Program-made: the position numbers and the translations under genes
Origin: Gordionus sp. m RMFG-2023
Taxonomy: Eukaryota; Nematomorpha; Gordioida; Chordodea; Parachordodidae
DNA length: 64,000 nucleotides
Direction of reading: 5' to 3'
Assembly (NCBI RefSeq): GCF_954871325.1
Contig: NC_088779.1
Location: 9,798,846 to 9,862,845, forward strand
Shown here: positions 53,490-64,000 of the stretch, one piece after another
How the letters are laid out: each line of letters begins with the position of its first letter
Position numbering within the stretch: the first letter of the stretch is position 1
The notes under the pieces: model-generated
The model's database searches: none
Told to the model about the DNA's origin: nothing
Seen by the model: only the letters and a program-made list of their open reading frames with translations

Positions 53490-56295
53490 ATGCGACGGCG
53501 GAATTTGTTCGTTTTTTTCACCATTTTATTGGTATCAATTTTGAATATCAACAAAGTTTTTGGGGAAAAAATAGAAAATGGTAACGATATAGTAAAGTTA
53601 TCTAATAAGGACTCGGTTGCATTCTCTACTCCTCAAAAAGATGATCGAAAGACCGATGAGGGGAAGCGGGAGGAGGGAAAAGGTGGAGAAGATGATCCAC
53701 GGAAAATATATGGAGTGGGATCCGAAAGGGAGGATATTATAATAACACTTTCAAGTCCACGGCGGGATGATGGAAGGAGAGATGAAAGGAGACAAGATAA
53801 AAATAGAAGGAGACAACAAACTATAGAAAGGGATATGATATACCTGTCAGATCCCCGAAGAGAAGACAAAAGAAATGATGATAGAAGAAATGACGAAAGA
53901 AGACGAGATGAGGATAAACGGCAAGAGATTGAGGTAAGTTTTAAAAATGATATAATACCTCTATACAATACAGGTTTAAGTGAGGATGTAAAAAAACATG
54001 TTATAACTTTGCCAAATCCCAGACGTACGGATAGAAGAACTGATGATAAACGAAGAGATGGGAACAGAAAAAAAGTTTCGGATATTTATTTTGAAAAAAA
54101 CAACCAAAATGAGATTGATGTGACTACTATGTCAGAACCTAGGAGAGATGATAGAAGAAATGATGATAAACGAAGGGATGAAGATAGAAGGCGAGATGAT
54201 GAAAGACGTAGAGAAGCAAGCCTACAATTCAATGAAGATAGTGACATTGTATCCTTATCTAGTCCACGCCGAGATGATAGAAGAAACGATGATAAACGAA
54301 GAGATGAAGACAGAAGGCGGGATGAGGAAAGACGTAGAGAAGCAAGCCTACAGTTTAATGAAGAGAGTGATATCGTTTCCTTATCTAGCCCCAAACGAGA
54401 TGATAGAAGAAACGAAGATAAACGAAGAGATGAAGATAGAAGGCGGGATGAGGAAAGACGTAGAGAAGCAAGTCTACAGTTTAATGAAGAGAGTGATATC
54501 GTTTCCTTATCTAGCCCCAAACGAGATGATAGAAGAAACGAAGATAAAAGAAGAGATGAAGACAGAAGGCGGGATGAGGAAAGACGTAGAGAAGCAAGCC
54601 AACACATTAATGAAGAGAGTGGCATCGTATCCTTATCTAGCCCACGCCGAGATGATAGGCGTAACGATGATAAAAGAAGGGATGAAGACAGAAGGCGGGA
54701 TGAGGAAAGACGTAGAGAAGCAAGCCTACAGTTTAATGAAGAGAGTGATATCGTTTCCTTATCTAGCCCCAAACGAGATGATAGAAGAAACGAAGATAAA
54801 CGAAGAGATGAAGACAGAAGGCGGGATGAGGAAAGACGTAGAGAAGCAAGCCTACAGTTTAATGAAGAGAGTGATATCGTTTCCTTATCTAGCCCCAAAC
54901 GAGATGATAGAAGAAACGAAGATAAAAGAAGGGATGAAGACAGAAGGCGGGATGAGGAAAGACGTAGAGAAGCAAGCCTACAGTTTAATGAAGAGAGTGA
55001 TATCGTTTCCTTATCTAGCCCCAAACGAGATGATAGAAGAAACGAAGATAAACGAAGAGATGAAGACAGAAGGCGGGATGAGGAAAGACGTAGAGAAGCA
55101 AGTCTAGAGTTTAACGAAGAGAGTGACATCATATCCCTATCTAGCCCACAAACGAGATGATAGAAGAAACGATGATAAACGAAGAGATGAAGACAGAAGG
55201 CGGGATGAGGAAAGACGTAGAGAAGCAAGCCTACAGTTTAATGAAGAGAGTGATATCGTTTCCTTATCTAGCCCCAAACGAGATGATAGAAGAAACGAAG
55301 ATAAACGAAGAGATGAAGACAGAAGGCGGGATGAGGAAAGACGTAGAGAAGCAAGCCAACACATTAATGAAGAGAGTGGCATCGTATCCTTATCTAGCCC
55401 ACGCCGAGATGATAGGCGTAACGATGATAAAAGAAGGGATGAAGACAGAAGGCGGGATGAGGAAAGACGTAGAGAAGCAAGCCTACAGTTTAATGAAGAG
55501 AGTGATATCGTTTCCTTATCTAGCCCCAAACGAGATGATAGAAGAAACGAAGATAAACGAAGAGATGAAGACAGAAGGCGGGATGAGGAAAGACGTAGAG
55601 AAGCAAGTCTAGAGTTTAACGAAGAGAGTGACATAATATCCCTATCTAGCCCCAAACGAGATGATAGAAGAAACGAAGATAAACGAAGAGATGAAGACAG
55701 AAGGCGGGATGAGGAAAGACGTAGAGAAGCAAGTCTAGAGTTTAACGAAGAGAGTGACATAATATCCCTATCTAGCCCCAAACGAGATGATAGAAGAAAC
55801 GAAGATAAACGAAGAGATGAAGACAGAAGGCGGGATGAGGAAAGACGTAGAGAAGCAAGTCTACAGTTTAAGGAAGAGAGTGATATCGTTTCCTTATCTA
55901 GCCCCAAACGAGATGATAGAAGAAACGAAGATAAACGAAGAGATGAAGACAGAAGGCGGGATGAGGAAAGACGTAGAGAAGCAAGCCAAAACATTAATGA
56001 AGAGAGTGGCATCGTATCCTTATCTAGTCCACGCCGAGATGATAGGCGTAGCGATGATAAAAGAAGGGATGAAGACAGAAGGCGAGATGAGAATAGACGT
56101 AGAACATATCAAATGGAACAAGGTTTAGATTCCGGTGTTATCCCGAATAATGATGATATAATTTTGGTTAAAAGTCAGGAGAATGGGTCTCAAAGTTTTG
56201 TGAAATTAATCATGACTATATGTTTGAATCTTTTGACATTGGGCTATATAATGCCAATTTTCTCTAAAGATGAAAAGTCAAAAGTATATAAATAA
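53490..56295 (+). CDS. Secreted/membrane protein of 42-residue Arg-Asp-Glu repeats
   Basis: The ATG opens a signal peptide (MRRRNLFVFFTILLVSILNI, cleavage likely after VFG, about residue 25). A region of about 190 residues with degenerate RRDDRR/DERR units follows, then fifteen full and one partial copies of a 126-bp unit (54147-56110). Each unit encodes a charged helix-like block, RDDRRNEDKRRDEDRRRDEE then RRREAS, and a spacer LQFNEESDIVSLSSPK or variants. The C-terminus (IILVKSQENGSQSF then VKLIMTICLNLLTLGYIMPI) is a possible membrane segment. A 1-bp insertion near 55150 (GCCCACAAACG against GCCCCAAACG in the other units) shifts the frame to a TGA at 55158-55160, yet the rest stays open for about 380 codons in the shifted frame. 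The function is unknown; the composition suggests a disordered, ion-binding or structural secreted protein. Confidence 0.85.
54147..56110 (+). repeat. 126-bp coding tandem repeat, 15.5 copies
   Basis: Unit starts are 54147, 54273 and onward every 126 bp; the sixteenth starts at 56038, one base later than expected because of the insertion near 55150. Units carrying the variant SQHINEESGIVSLSSPR (SQNIN in the last) are numbers 4, 10 and 15. Matching points in the units following these variants lie 757 and 630 bp apart (six units plus one base, then five units), so multi-unit blocks were duplicated. Near identity at DNA level shows recent expansion or gene conversion. Confidence 0.95.
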
Positions 56296-56296
56296 A
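56291..56296 (+). terminator. Polyadenylation signal overlapping stop of repeat-protein gene
   Basis: AATAAA overlaps the TAA stop (56293-56295). It would give an unusually short 3' UTR. A second AATAAA at 56460-56465 is an alternative. Confidence 0.4.
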
Positions 56297-56689
56297 ATTT
56301 TTATATAATATACCTATTCTTCCATTATTGTAGGATCATGAAAATTTTAAATCCTTAACTAATATATACCAATCTAAAGGAAAACATTTGAAAGAATTGC
56401 TAAAGTAAATTTAAATAGATAAATATTGTAATTGTTTTTTTGTTTCTTAGATATTCTTTCAATAAAAGTGATGTCTCAACTTGAATATAGAACTTTGAAG
56501 ATCGATATATCAGAATCTCACAATTATTCAATATCGTCATAATATTATGTGTTATCTTATAGCATATTTAATCTTTAATATAAATTGTATAATCCCAATA
56601 GAATTCCTTTATAACTAATACACAATCAAAATATAAATTGTGATATTTTCCATATAAATATTATCAATTAAATATTTAGTTTTTTCTTT
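56297..56689. other. AT-rich sequence, no gene seen
   Basis: Spacer between the repeat-protein gene and the LINE fragment; nothing else recognised. Confidence 0.4.
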
Positions 56690-57690
56690 TTCTAAATAAA
56701 ATGTATATGTCGTAAAATGTATGTGACTTTATAAATTATATATTGGAAAGCCGGCAAAAATTTAAAGATGTGCAAGAATTTAGGTAAGAAAAAAACATTT
56801 TTTAGTAAGGAAAAAAAACTGAGTATTGGAAGATGAGAAAGATTCTTTAGCGAATTAAAAAGAGATTGAATCAAATTGTCAAAAAAACTTTGACAAAAGG
56901 AAGTTGATAAGCCGATAGGAGAACTTAAAAGACAGTTTCTCGTGCGGAAACATTTTAAAATCTGGGTGAGGGATAAAATCTTGATGAGGGAAGATATTTC
57001 ACATTTTTTTATATTTAAGGAAAGATCAATTTTCGAAGCTTCCATATCAACATACTCGATGGCCGACATAACATTGAGAAAAGATCCGCCAAAAGAGCCA
57101 TCGTAGAGATACATTAAGATATAATTTAATCAGGCTTTAAATTTTTGAACAAATCCTGAATATCTTTAATAAAGAGCAAGGGACCTACTGGATCACCTTG
57201 CTGAATTCCTTTTCAGAGGATATTGAAAATTCATGGAATATGTGTAGCGAGGGAAATCCATAGCAGGAATTATGGAAATTCCAATATTTGGGGAAATGTT
57301 GTAAGAAAGAGGGTAAAAATGAGCTCCTATGAATGATGTTGAAGACATTTCTGAAGTCTAACTTTCAAAAAACCTTAGCCGCCTCAGTGTTTATTAAAAT
57401 ATGCGATACACATGAGGCCACTTCGCACCCACCTATAACTCCAACACTTAACTGTGGAAATAGGAAAGAACCTGCCTTAGACCGGATCATATTTACTATA
57501 ACCTTGAAGACTAATCGACGAAAAATAACCCTATTACTATAGGTCTAATACCACTATCCAGTTTGGTTAAAGAAACAAGACGTGCATCAAAAATAATAGG
57601 GCTTATATAAGGAGGAACTTCGCGTATAAGGATATTATTATAAAGTTCGGTTAATGATTTTAGTTAAGGGTCAATAAAACCATTATTAAA
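56690..57690 (-). pseudogene. LINE reverse transcriptase fragment
   Basis: The minus strand shows reverse transcriptase blocks in the correct order: REVPPYISPIIFDARLVSL and SGIRPI (57560-57640), RRLVFKVIVNMIRSKAG, SVGVIGGCEVASCVSHIL (57400-57460), KLDFRNVFNIIHRSSFLP (57330-57390), GIQQGDPVGPLLF (57170-57210), YLYDGSFGGSF (57080-57112; the second catalytic Asp of YLDDG is a mismatch) and LSLNIKKCEI. It breaks into at least three frames and has an in-frame stop before KLDF, so it is dead. The style (GCE...AKV...LDFRN.F; GIQQGDP.GPLLF; YLDDG..GG) matches the reverse transcriptase partner of the C-terminal domain seen at 1182-1590. Confidence 0.85.
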
Positions 57691-59944
57691 GCATTATATT
57701 ATATCTAATTATAAATATTTCAATATTTAGTCATCATCGTAGCAAACAATCAAGGGTTAATATTGTTAAAAGGTTGAGTTTTTATACCTAATTGGAGTCG
57801 TATAACAAAACTTCAAACGTGAGGATCATTAATTCGCAAGAGTCGGCCTGATTAGTTAGCACCTTAAATAGGTTAATTTTTTTAAACTATATTTAAATTA
57901 TCCTTGTGGAGTAAATCATAATAGAATAGCTATCTTCTATATTCAGAAGTTTTAGAACTCCTTTCCAATTTCAAAACGCATAATCCAACCCAAAACAGAG
58001 TTGTCAATTTAAAAATATGAATCCAATTTATAAAGCCGAATGGGCATTTGTAAAATTAGCCATAATTATTTCCTAGTAATCTTTTATTGAAAGTTATCAT
58101 AACGTTTATTCTCGCGAAACCAGAAATTTAGAACTTTATATAAGGAAAAACCGTTTAGACGGGTTTATAAGAGAAATATTTTAGAAATAATCCTGAAGCA
58201 AAAATAAAATTTAGCGAACAGGCGTAGATCATGTATCTCTTATTAATACTATAGTTGAGATTAATGCATTAAAAGTGCTATCCGTGGAAAACCATTAAGG
58301 AATTACATATAATCTAAATGTTATTTCATTGACTACTTACCTTATCTTATATGTATATTCACATACTAAAAGGAAAATAACAGTTCAACAAAATATTAAA
58401 TTTAAAGTTTGTCTTTAAGAACTATTGGGTTGCTATCTATTATACTTTAATAAAGGTATGCAAATTATTGATTAGCATAATTCAAAAAAATATATCTTGC
58501 CTCAAATTATTCAAAAGGCATAATTAAAATTAAATTTAGACAAGTGACGATAACGGTTCGAGATCGATTCTCAAAGTTACCGTTTGCCGTAATATAAATA
58601 AGCAGGGCGAGTTTTACTTTGGGTTTGAATATATACTATATTATATTAGAACCAAATAAATCATTATTATAATAAATATGATAAATGACAACAGTAACAA
58701 TTATTGGCGTTAGAGGGCGGGATTGAACTTGACCAAACTTTTGGATTTTTTTAAAAAAATATATAATAGTAGATATAGGGTTTATAAATCTAAATGTATG
58801 ATTATAATCCATAAAAATAGTAATATAAAAAGATAAAATCTACAATGATCGTGTTTTCCTAAAAAAGGAATCATAATTATATCTAAAAAATTAAATTTTT
58901 TGCAATAAAGTGTTCAATTTTATGGTTTATTAAAATAAGTGTCGAAAAAAAGCCATTTGTGATTTTTATTTTGGTTTTGGCTAAAATTAGTGGATTATTG
59001 GATGATATCATTCAACTACACACATAACTTTAGAAAAGAAAAAAGTGTGGTAGATGCACTCCACAATAACTTTCTGTCCTCCTCGTTATTCAGATTTTAG
59101 TTTTAAATTTTTATTATAAATCAAAATAAGAATAAAAAATGTTCAAAAATTCGGTTGATTCTAATGGAAAACATGGTCATATATATATATATAGTTAGGT
59201 GCAGATATGCACCTGCAGGGATTATATTCAATTATTAGCCGTAATCTTACGGATCCGAATTTCAAACATTCAAAGGCCAGCTAAGTTATCAGCAGATGAT
59301 GACCTGAGGGCAAATGGTTAAAAATGTTAATGAATCAGGTAGATATTATCGAGGCAAATAAATACTCAAAATTAAATAATTATATATATATTTTTTATGA
59401 CTTTTTTAAAAATAAGAAATAGGCAGTTAAGATAATCAAAATGGACAGTATAAAGAAAACATTGGTAGGTATTCAAAATTATTGGATGGTTAATAATTAA
59501 TTTTCAAATTCTTTTTTTTATTGATTTGGGCAATATTTAAAATAAATTAGCAGTTTCAAAATAATTTGGCAGGTATTTGAAATTTTAGTCAGTTTGTAAA
59601 TAATTTCCAATTTTTTTTATATATTTGGGAAATTCTAATTTTTTTTGAACACTAAATTTTAAAATGGATTTAAGGGCGAATTTATAGTAGAGGCATTATG
59701 TTCAAGCGGTGGTATTTAACGCGACATTATCTAAAAGATCAAGCCAATTAATAGGCATAATTTATAAATATGGAGCCATTTGATGATAATGCTATGATAA
59801 AATTTTGAAAAATACATGTTGCGTTAATAAAAAATTTTACAATACGATTATAAAAATAAAAGCAAATTCGATAAAAAAAAGGTATGTGATATTTCTGAAA
59901 TATTATGCAAATAATTATCTCTATTTTAGCCAGGATTTTGAACA
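57691..59944. other. AT-rich stretch, no gene seen
   Basis: Stops in all frames. A (TA)n run lies at 59179-59192, followed by a near-palindrome AGGTGCAGATATGCACCT. Loose repeats of GGCAGGTATTCAAAATTATT type occupy about 59340-59640. Confidence 0.4.
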
Positions 59945-60500
59945 TTTAAGTATATCGGTTCAGTTCGCTCTGGTTTTAAGTTTAAGATTTTATAAAGGTT
60001 TTGTTCCATTTCGGTTATTTTGAAAAAATTTATATTGGTTCGGTTTAGAATTTATAATGGTTCTTTTCTCCCGCTTTTTATAAAAAAAAATTTATCAGAA
60101 ACATATTTATTAATCTTAGAGAAAAACGTTTTAATTTATATTTTTATAATTCCTTATTTAATTTAACCATGAAGATTATTTCTTATCTAATTAACTAGTA
60201 ATTTACCTAATCTCTATTAAATTGAGTATATAAAGTAAAAACATTAAACTTGGTATTAATTGATATGAAGATAATGGCCATTTAATTGTAAGAAAATTTT
60301 AATTTTTAAAGAAATCACGAATTTAAATTGCTCCTTAGGAAAATTAGAATTTCAATTTTTTTTAAAACCGTTATGAACCGGTTCAAAAATATTTATAACA
60401 GTTCGGTTCGCTCTTTTTATTCTTTATAATGATTCGCTTACAGTTCAGAAATTATAATGATTCGTAGTTCGATTTGAAGTCCGGATATTAGCTTTATCTA
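59945..60500. repeat. Degenerate GGTTCGGTTCGCTC-type repeats
   Basis: Words such as CGGTTCAGTTCGCTCTGG (59958), TTGGTTCGGTTTAGAATTTATAA (60035), CAGTTCGGTTCGCTC (60400) and CAGTTCAGAAATTATAATGATTCG recur in both directions. This is the pattern of subterminal repeats of a non-autonomous or decayed transposon. Another GGTTCGGTTATC occurs at 62018 beyond the hAT coding fragment, so the region may be the flank of that element. Confidence 0.45.
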
Positions 60501-61243
60501 TTAAATTTTCGCTGCGAAGTATCAGCTATGATTTCGATAGCGTTAAATAGAGCAAAATTTGAATATAATCCGTTTACTATAAATTCGCCCTAATCAACTG
60601 TAACGAGGAGTAAGAAAATTTACTTTAAAAAAAAGATAACAATATGGAGCAAGAATTTTTAAAAAAAATTAATTTAATGATAATATAACATTGAATACAC
60701 GTCAATACCATACTATAAACATATTAAAACTAAATTTCTAATGCCTAATGATGTAAAATTAGATAGGAATTTTATTTAAAATGTCTCAAACCTAAAATGA
60801 TTATGGAAAATTGACCAATTTTTTTAAAATATTACCTAAATAAATAGATATAAGCATTTTTAAATTATTTTCTAATGATAAAATGTATAATAAAAACTGC
60901 AATTCAATAATACATCTTATTTTTAATATTTTATTTGTTAATTCGCTAATTCTATATTTGATATTATACTGATAACTTATAATAAACTTAAAGACACTCT
61001 TGTAGTATCGTGTGAGTTTTTTAAATATTTAGATAAACATTTATTATTTTCTATATTTTTAGATGCACAATAAAAACAATGTATAATAAAAACTTCTATT
61101 CCATAAATCATATTCTTGATATTTTATTTACTAATTTTATTTCATATAATATACATGGTAGCTTATAATAAAAAGATTTATATAGATACTAAACAACTTT
61201 CAAATAAATTCCAAACATTGTTAAAACAATTTATTCCAACAAT
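60501..61243. other. AT-rich sequence, no gene seen
   Basis: Lies between the GGTTC-type repeats and the hAT coding fragment; probably element interior. No frame supported. Confidence 0.35.
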
Positions 61244-61860
61244 GAACCTTATATTACTGTTTTGGCTTGGAATGATATAGAAATTTCGATGATTTCTGGA
61301 GTCGTTTTATTTTTCTACAGAAATTGCCTCATCTGATAAACCATCTCAATGATTATTCCTTTATGTCTGAGTCTATTCGAACATTTACAAAGTTAAAACA
61401 TCTATTAATGAATAATACCTCAGAAACTTTGATAAAATATTTAAAAGAAGACAGTAAAAAATATATAATAATTTCACTTTGTCTGAAGATGAAACAAAAA
61501 GTATATCAAAAAAATTAACCTTTTACGAGAAAATATATCAAGTCGAAGAAAATTATAGCCATGATAATAATAGCTAAGTTAAAATAAGTGAATATATATT
61601 AATGAAGCCCATATTTCAAAAGATACAAATCCCCTTAAATGGTGGAAATTACACAAAAATATATATCTTATATTATCAAAAATGGCCAAAGATTATCTGG
61701 CAATTCCAGCAACTTTGACAAGCTCTGAAAAATAGTTTTCGGAGGGCGCAATGTTATAACTGGTTAACTTACTATTCAAGCATGCCTGGGCCTAAAGAGT
61801 TGGATAAGCATAGAGAATCTCAAAAATATTTCTTTCTTTGTATAATATTACTAATTTTTG
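61244..61860 (+). pseudogene. hAT transposase C-terminal fragment (BED type)
   Basis: The plus strand reads DTNPLKWWKLHKNIYLILSK, then MAKDYLAIPATLTSSEK, stop, FSEG, and in a shifted frame NVITG, stop, LTIQACLGLKSW. This is the hAT dimerisation domain, (D)PL.WW......P.L..MA.DYL.IPAT...SER.FS..GN.IT......L....V..L.CLKSW. Upstream, 61324-61518 is open and probably encodes a more variable part of the same protein. At least two stops and one frameshift inactivate it. The ends of the element were not found; GGTTCGGTT words at 59.95-60.5 and 62.02 kb are possible flanks. Confidence 0.85.
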
Positions 61861-62950
61861 CATTTTTCTTATATTTTGTGTTGAATAAAAGTTTGAAAAT
61901 CATGCTGTTATTTTTTTTATTTGATTGGCTTAATATTGATTTGTGAAAAATTATTGATTAAATCAATATTTTTCATTCAGAATTATTAATTAAAAAGGAA
62001 TCAGGAAAAATATCTAGGTTCGGTTATCTAAAACATTGCTTCATAGCTTATTTCCATAAATATATTTAAAAATATAATTAAATTATGTTAATCTTGGGAT
62101 TATAATATTGGTTCCCAGCCCAAAGCAGTAGTAAAAGATTTATTATCATTTTCTTGATAATTTCTTTTCCAGGTAATTTTAAGTAAAATAAAATTTTAAT
62201 CAAGAAAAACATTTTAAAACTAAATATTTGATTTTAAAAAGTGTAATTTAAAAGATATTAATTAATTTTATATATATATATATTATTTATTAAAAGAGTA
62301 TTTTGGAGCTGTAACGAAGTACAAGTATTTTCTTCTGTATATATAATATAGATATAATAAAATACAAGTAATTGAAAATTTAAAAAATAAAATATATCAT
62401 TTTCTTTCTGGAGGATTCAATCGCCAAACTGATATATCGGTTGTGATTTCAACATTTCTGATAAAAAATAATATTTATCACAATATAAAAATTTTTTTTA
62501 ACAAAAACTATGTTTTATAAAATAATATAAATTGAATTCTCTCCGTAAAAATAAGAAATAATAATGCAAAAATGGCTAAATATATAATTTTTTAAAAACA
62601 ATAGAAATTTGCCTTTTATTGTTAGTTTATCATAGTAACTTTAAAAAACAATATCTTTTCGCCATCTAATTAGGATAGAGGGGACATTATGTCTTTGAAA
62701 ATGGATAAGGTATAGGAAATTAGTCTATTTCCCTAATAAAATTAGAATTTTTTTTTTAAAAAAAGTCTTAACCCAATGTCAAGCGGAGTTAGTATAATCA
62801 TTTGAGAACTATTTGTTGCCTTAGCGTTGGCGATTATCAATTCCTTGCCTATTTCTCTGTTTACTAGATCCTAACAAATAAAAATATTTTTTTAAAAAAA
62901 GAGATAAAAAAAAAATTATTGGCCTTAAAAATATTAAATTTTAAATTAAT
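61861..62950. other. AT-rich sequence, no gene seen
   Basis: Contains a (TA)n run at 62270-62282; otherwise no recognisable feature. Confidence 0.4.
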
Positions 62951-63175
62951 TTACAAGCTTTCTTCTTTCGTAAAATGATGAAATATGTTTTTAAATCTAA
63001 GAACTATGAGTTTGATTAATACATGAAAATGACTAAGAGATTCTAATCCCTGATCTAGCATATACTGTTTAAAAAATTTTCTTTTAAATATTGGGTCCTT
63101 ACTTAGAAGAACTTTATTGTTAATTGGAAACCTAAGTAATTTTAAAAAATAATAATCATTTTGATTCAAAGCCAC
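62951..63175 (-). other. Unsupported minus-strand ORF of 74 codons
   Basis: Open frame reading LNQNDYYFLKLLRFPINNKV, then KDPIFKRKFFKQYMLDQGLE and so on to a stop. Residue use is more protein-like than most frames around it, but there is no ATG, no clear acceptor and no family I recognise. It may be an exon of a gene or part of a decayed element. Confidence 0.25.
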
Positions 63176-63479
63176 ATACTATTCTATATAATAACCAAGT
63201 GATCAGGAATAAATAAAATAGAAAAAAAAATATAAGATATTAACTATCTGTAAATTAAAAAATAGTAAAAAAATATGTATGTCAAAAAATAATAATATTA
63301 ATTAAAATTATAGAATTATATTTTTACTCATGATATATATGTTATAATTCAATTTAACTTATATTGTTAAAGAATTTTTTTTAAAAATTAACTGATTTTA
63401 TATCGTATTGGCCAGATAATCCTCATTTTTAAGAATATCGGTTATCTGCTCATATCTACTGTCCGATCATACATATTAA

Positions 63480-63950
63480 AATAGAAGTGTTGATTAAGTA
63501 ATGTCATCATCTTGTATGAAGAAGTAACTTCATGTGAAATTTATTTGGAATTACTCGTTACTTCTTAAAATATGGAAGAACTTGAAAGCAAAATTATGGC
63601 ATAAGTACATGAAGAAAATTACCTTAAATATTAATTTTAGCTGAGTTCTGATCAAATCAAAAGATTATAATATAGGGTAGGTAGATCTTATATTAATTCA
63701 GATATAAATATATATAATTAATGAAAAAATTATAATCATTAATATAAAATGTATAAAATACAAATTTTATGAATATTAATTAGTTAAATTTGTGGATTGT
63801 AAAAATATTTTAAATATTTTTAACGAAAAAAAATTAAAATCGACTAAATTATTTTATTTTTTAAGAATCGTAAGGCCTTTTTTGTCCCGGAAAGTAATAA
63901 ACAAATTACTGTTCCCTTTTTCGAAAAGTAACGTTTACAGCAATGCAAAA
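63480..63950. mobile_element. Possible hAT-like element ends (GTTACTT motifs)
   Basis: GAAGTAACTTCATG and ATTACTCGTTACTTCTT near 63520-63570, and GGAAAGTAATAAACAAATTACT and AAAAGTAACGTTTACAGC near 63890-63940, are words typical of subterminal regions of AGTAACGAGTAA-type hAT elements. No exact inverted ends or target duplication were seen. Confidence 0.35.
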
Positions 63951-64000
63951 TAGCTGATAAAATATTATTTATGATATAATGTTAATATTTTAATCATGGA

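Noticed and set aside
55123-55165. Programmed +1 frameshifting as an explanation for the broken repeat gene
   Set aside because: The extra base is unique to one of fifteen units and looks like a junction of two unit types. No slippery site or conserved signal is visible, so mutation or sequence error is simpler.
54086-55228. Long minus-strand open frames (380 and 291 codons) over the repeat gene, reading Leu/Ser-rich LSSSRLLSSSLRLSSF-type repeats
   Set aside because: They are antisense shadows of the plus-strand repeat array: the 126-bp period is a multiple of three and the codon choice leaves the complement free of stops. The plus strand has the signal peptide and the hydrophobic C-terminus.
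54148-56128. Plus-strand alternative frames rich in Met/Glu (MIEETMINEEMKTEGGMRKD)
   Set aside because: Same repeat read in another frame; no signal peptide or separate start context.
58555-58600. tRNA-like B-box GGTTCGAGATCGATTC
   Set aside because: No A-box, acceptor stem or anticodon arm could be folded around it.
1-64000. CRISPR arrays, bacterial operons, rRNA genes
   Set aside because: No spaced direct repeats of CRISPR type, no ribosome-binding-site-led gene runs and no rRNA-like conserved cores; introns and transposons indicate eukaryotic nuclear DNA.

Overview
The window looks like nuclear DNA of an animal with a very AT-rich genome. The coding parts are split by GT-AG introns, AATAAA signals follow stop codons, one gene is a multi-exon immunoglobulin-superfamily receptor, and much of the rest is transposon debris: hAT elements with 8-bp target duplications, a TA-flanked element, LINE reverse transcriptase pieces and two LTR-type elements. 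No feature fixes the phylum. I saw no bacterial operon, no CRISPR array and no convincing tRNA or rRNA.

1-13 kb: duplicated and decayed sequence. A dispersed repeat is present twice (276-840 and 2426-2940) around the C-terminal end of a LINE open reading frame (1182-1590, minus). Pieces of an unrecognised minus-strand gene lie at 3402-4067, with further degenerate copies at 7780-8230 (minus) and 8310-8530 (plus). A complete 1543-bp hAT element (4651-6193) sits between them. From 6.4 to 12.95 kb about four diverged tandem units each carry a version of the same small exon.

13-31.4 kb: no recognisable host gene. It holds an eroded LTR relic (14.03-15.4 kb), a young-looking non-autonomous LTR element (15696-18496), GC-rich hAT miniatures (13316 and 22676-22879), tandem duplications, a CCAAT/TATA-like cluster near 27.3 kb and a purine-rich anomalous segment at 28.46-30.19 kb.

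31.5-48.4 kb: a plus-strand gene for a type I membrane receptor. Reading exons by phase gives five Ig-like domains, one fibronectin III domain, a transmembrane helix and a long Asn/Asp-rich tail with two NNLIYxx(V/I) motifs of ITIM type. The first (signal-peptide) exon was not found. The final splice works only if a micro-exon is added; a 14-bp candidate is visible. Its introns host a TA-flanked element, a 3.7-kb hAT element with a decayed transposase, and a 428-bp inverted-repeat element.

48.5-64 kb: a secreted or membrane-anchored protein gene (53490-56295) made of fifteen and a half near-identical 42-residue Arg/Asp/Glu repeats, with one 1-bp insertion in the middle. It is followed by a minus-strand LINE reverse transcriptase fragment (56.7-57.7 kb), GGTTCGGTTC-type repeats, a plus-strand hAT C-terminal fragment (61.2-61.9 kb) and AT-rich sequence.

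Apart from the two host genes (Ig receptor and repeat protein), nothing here appears to work as a pathway; the window is a gene-poor, transposon-rich stretch.
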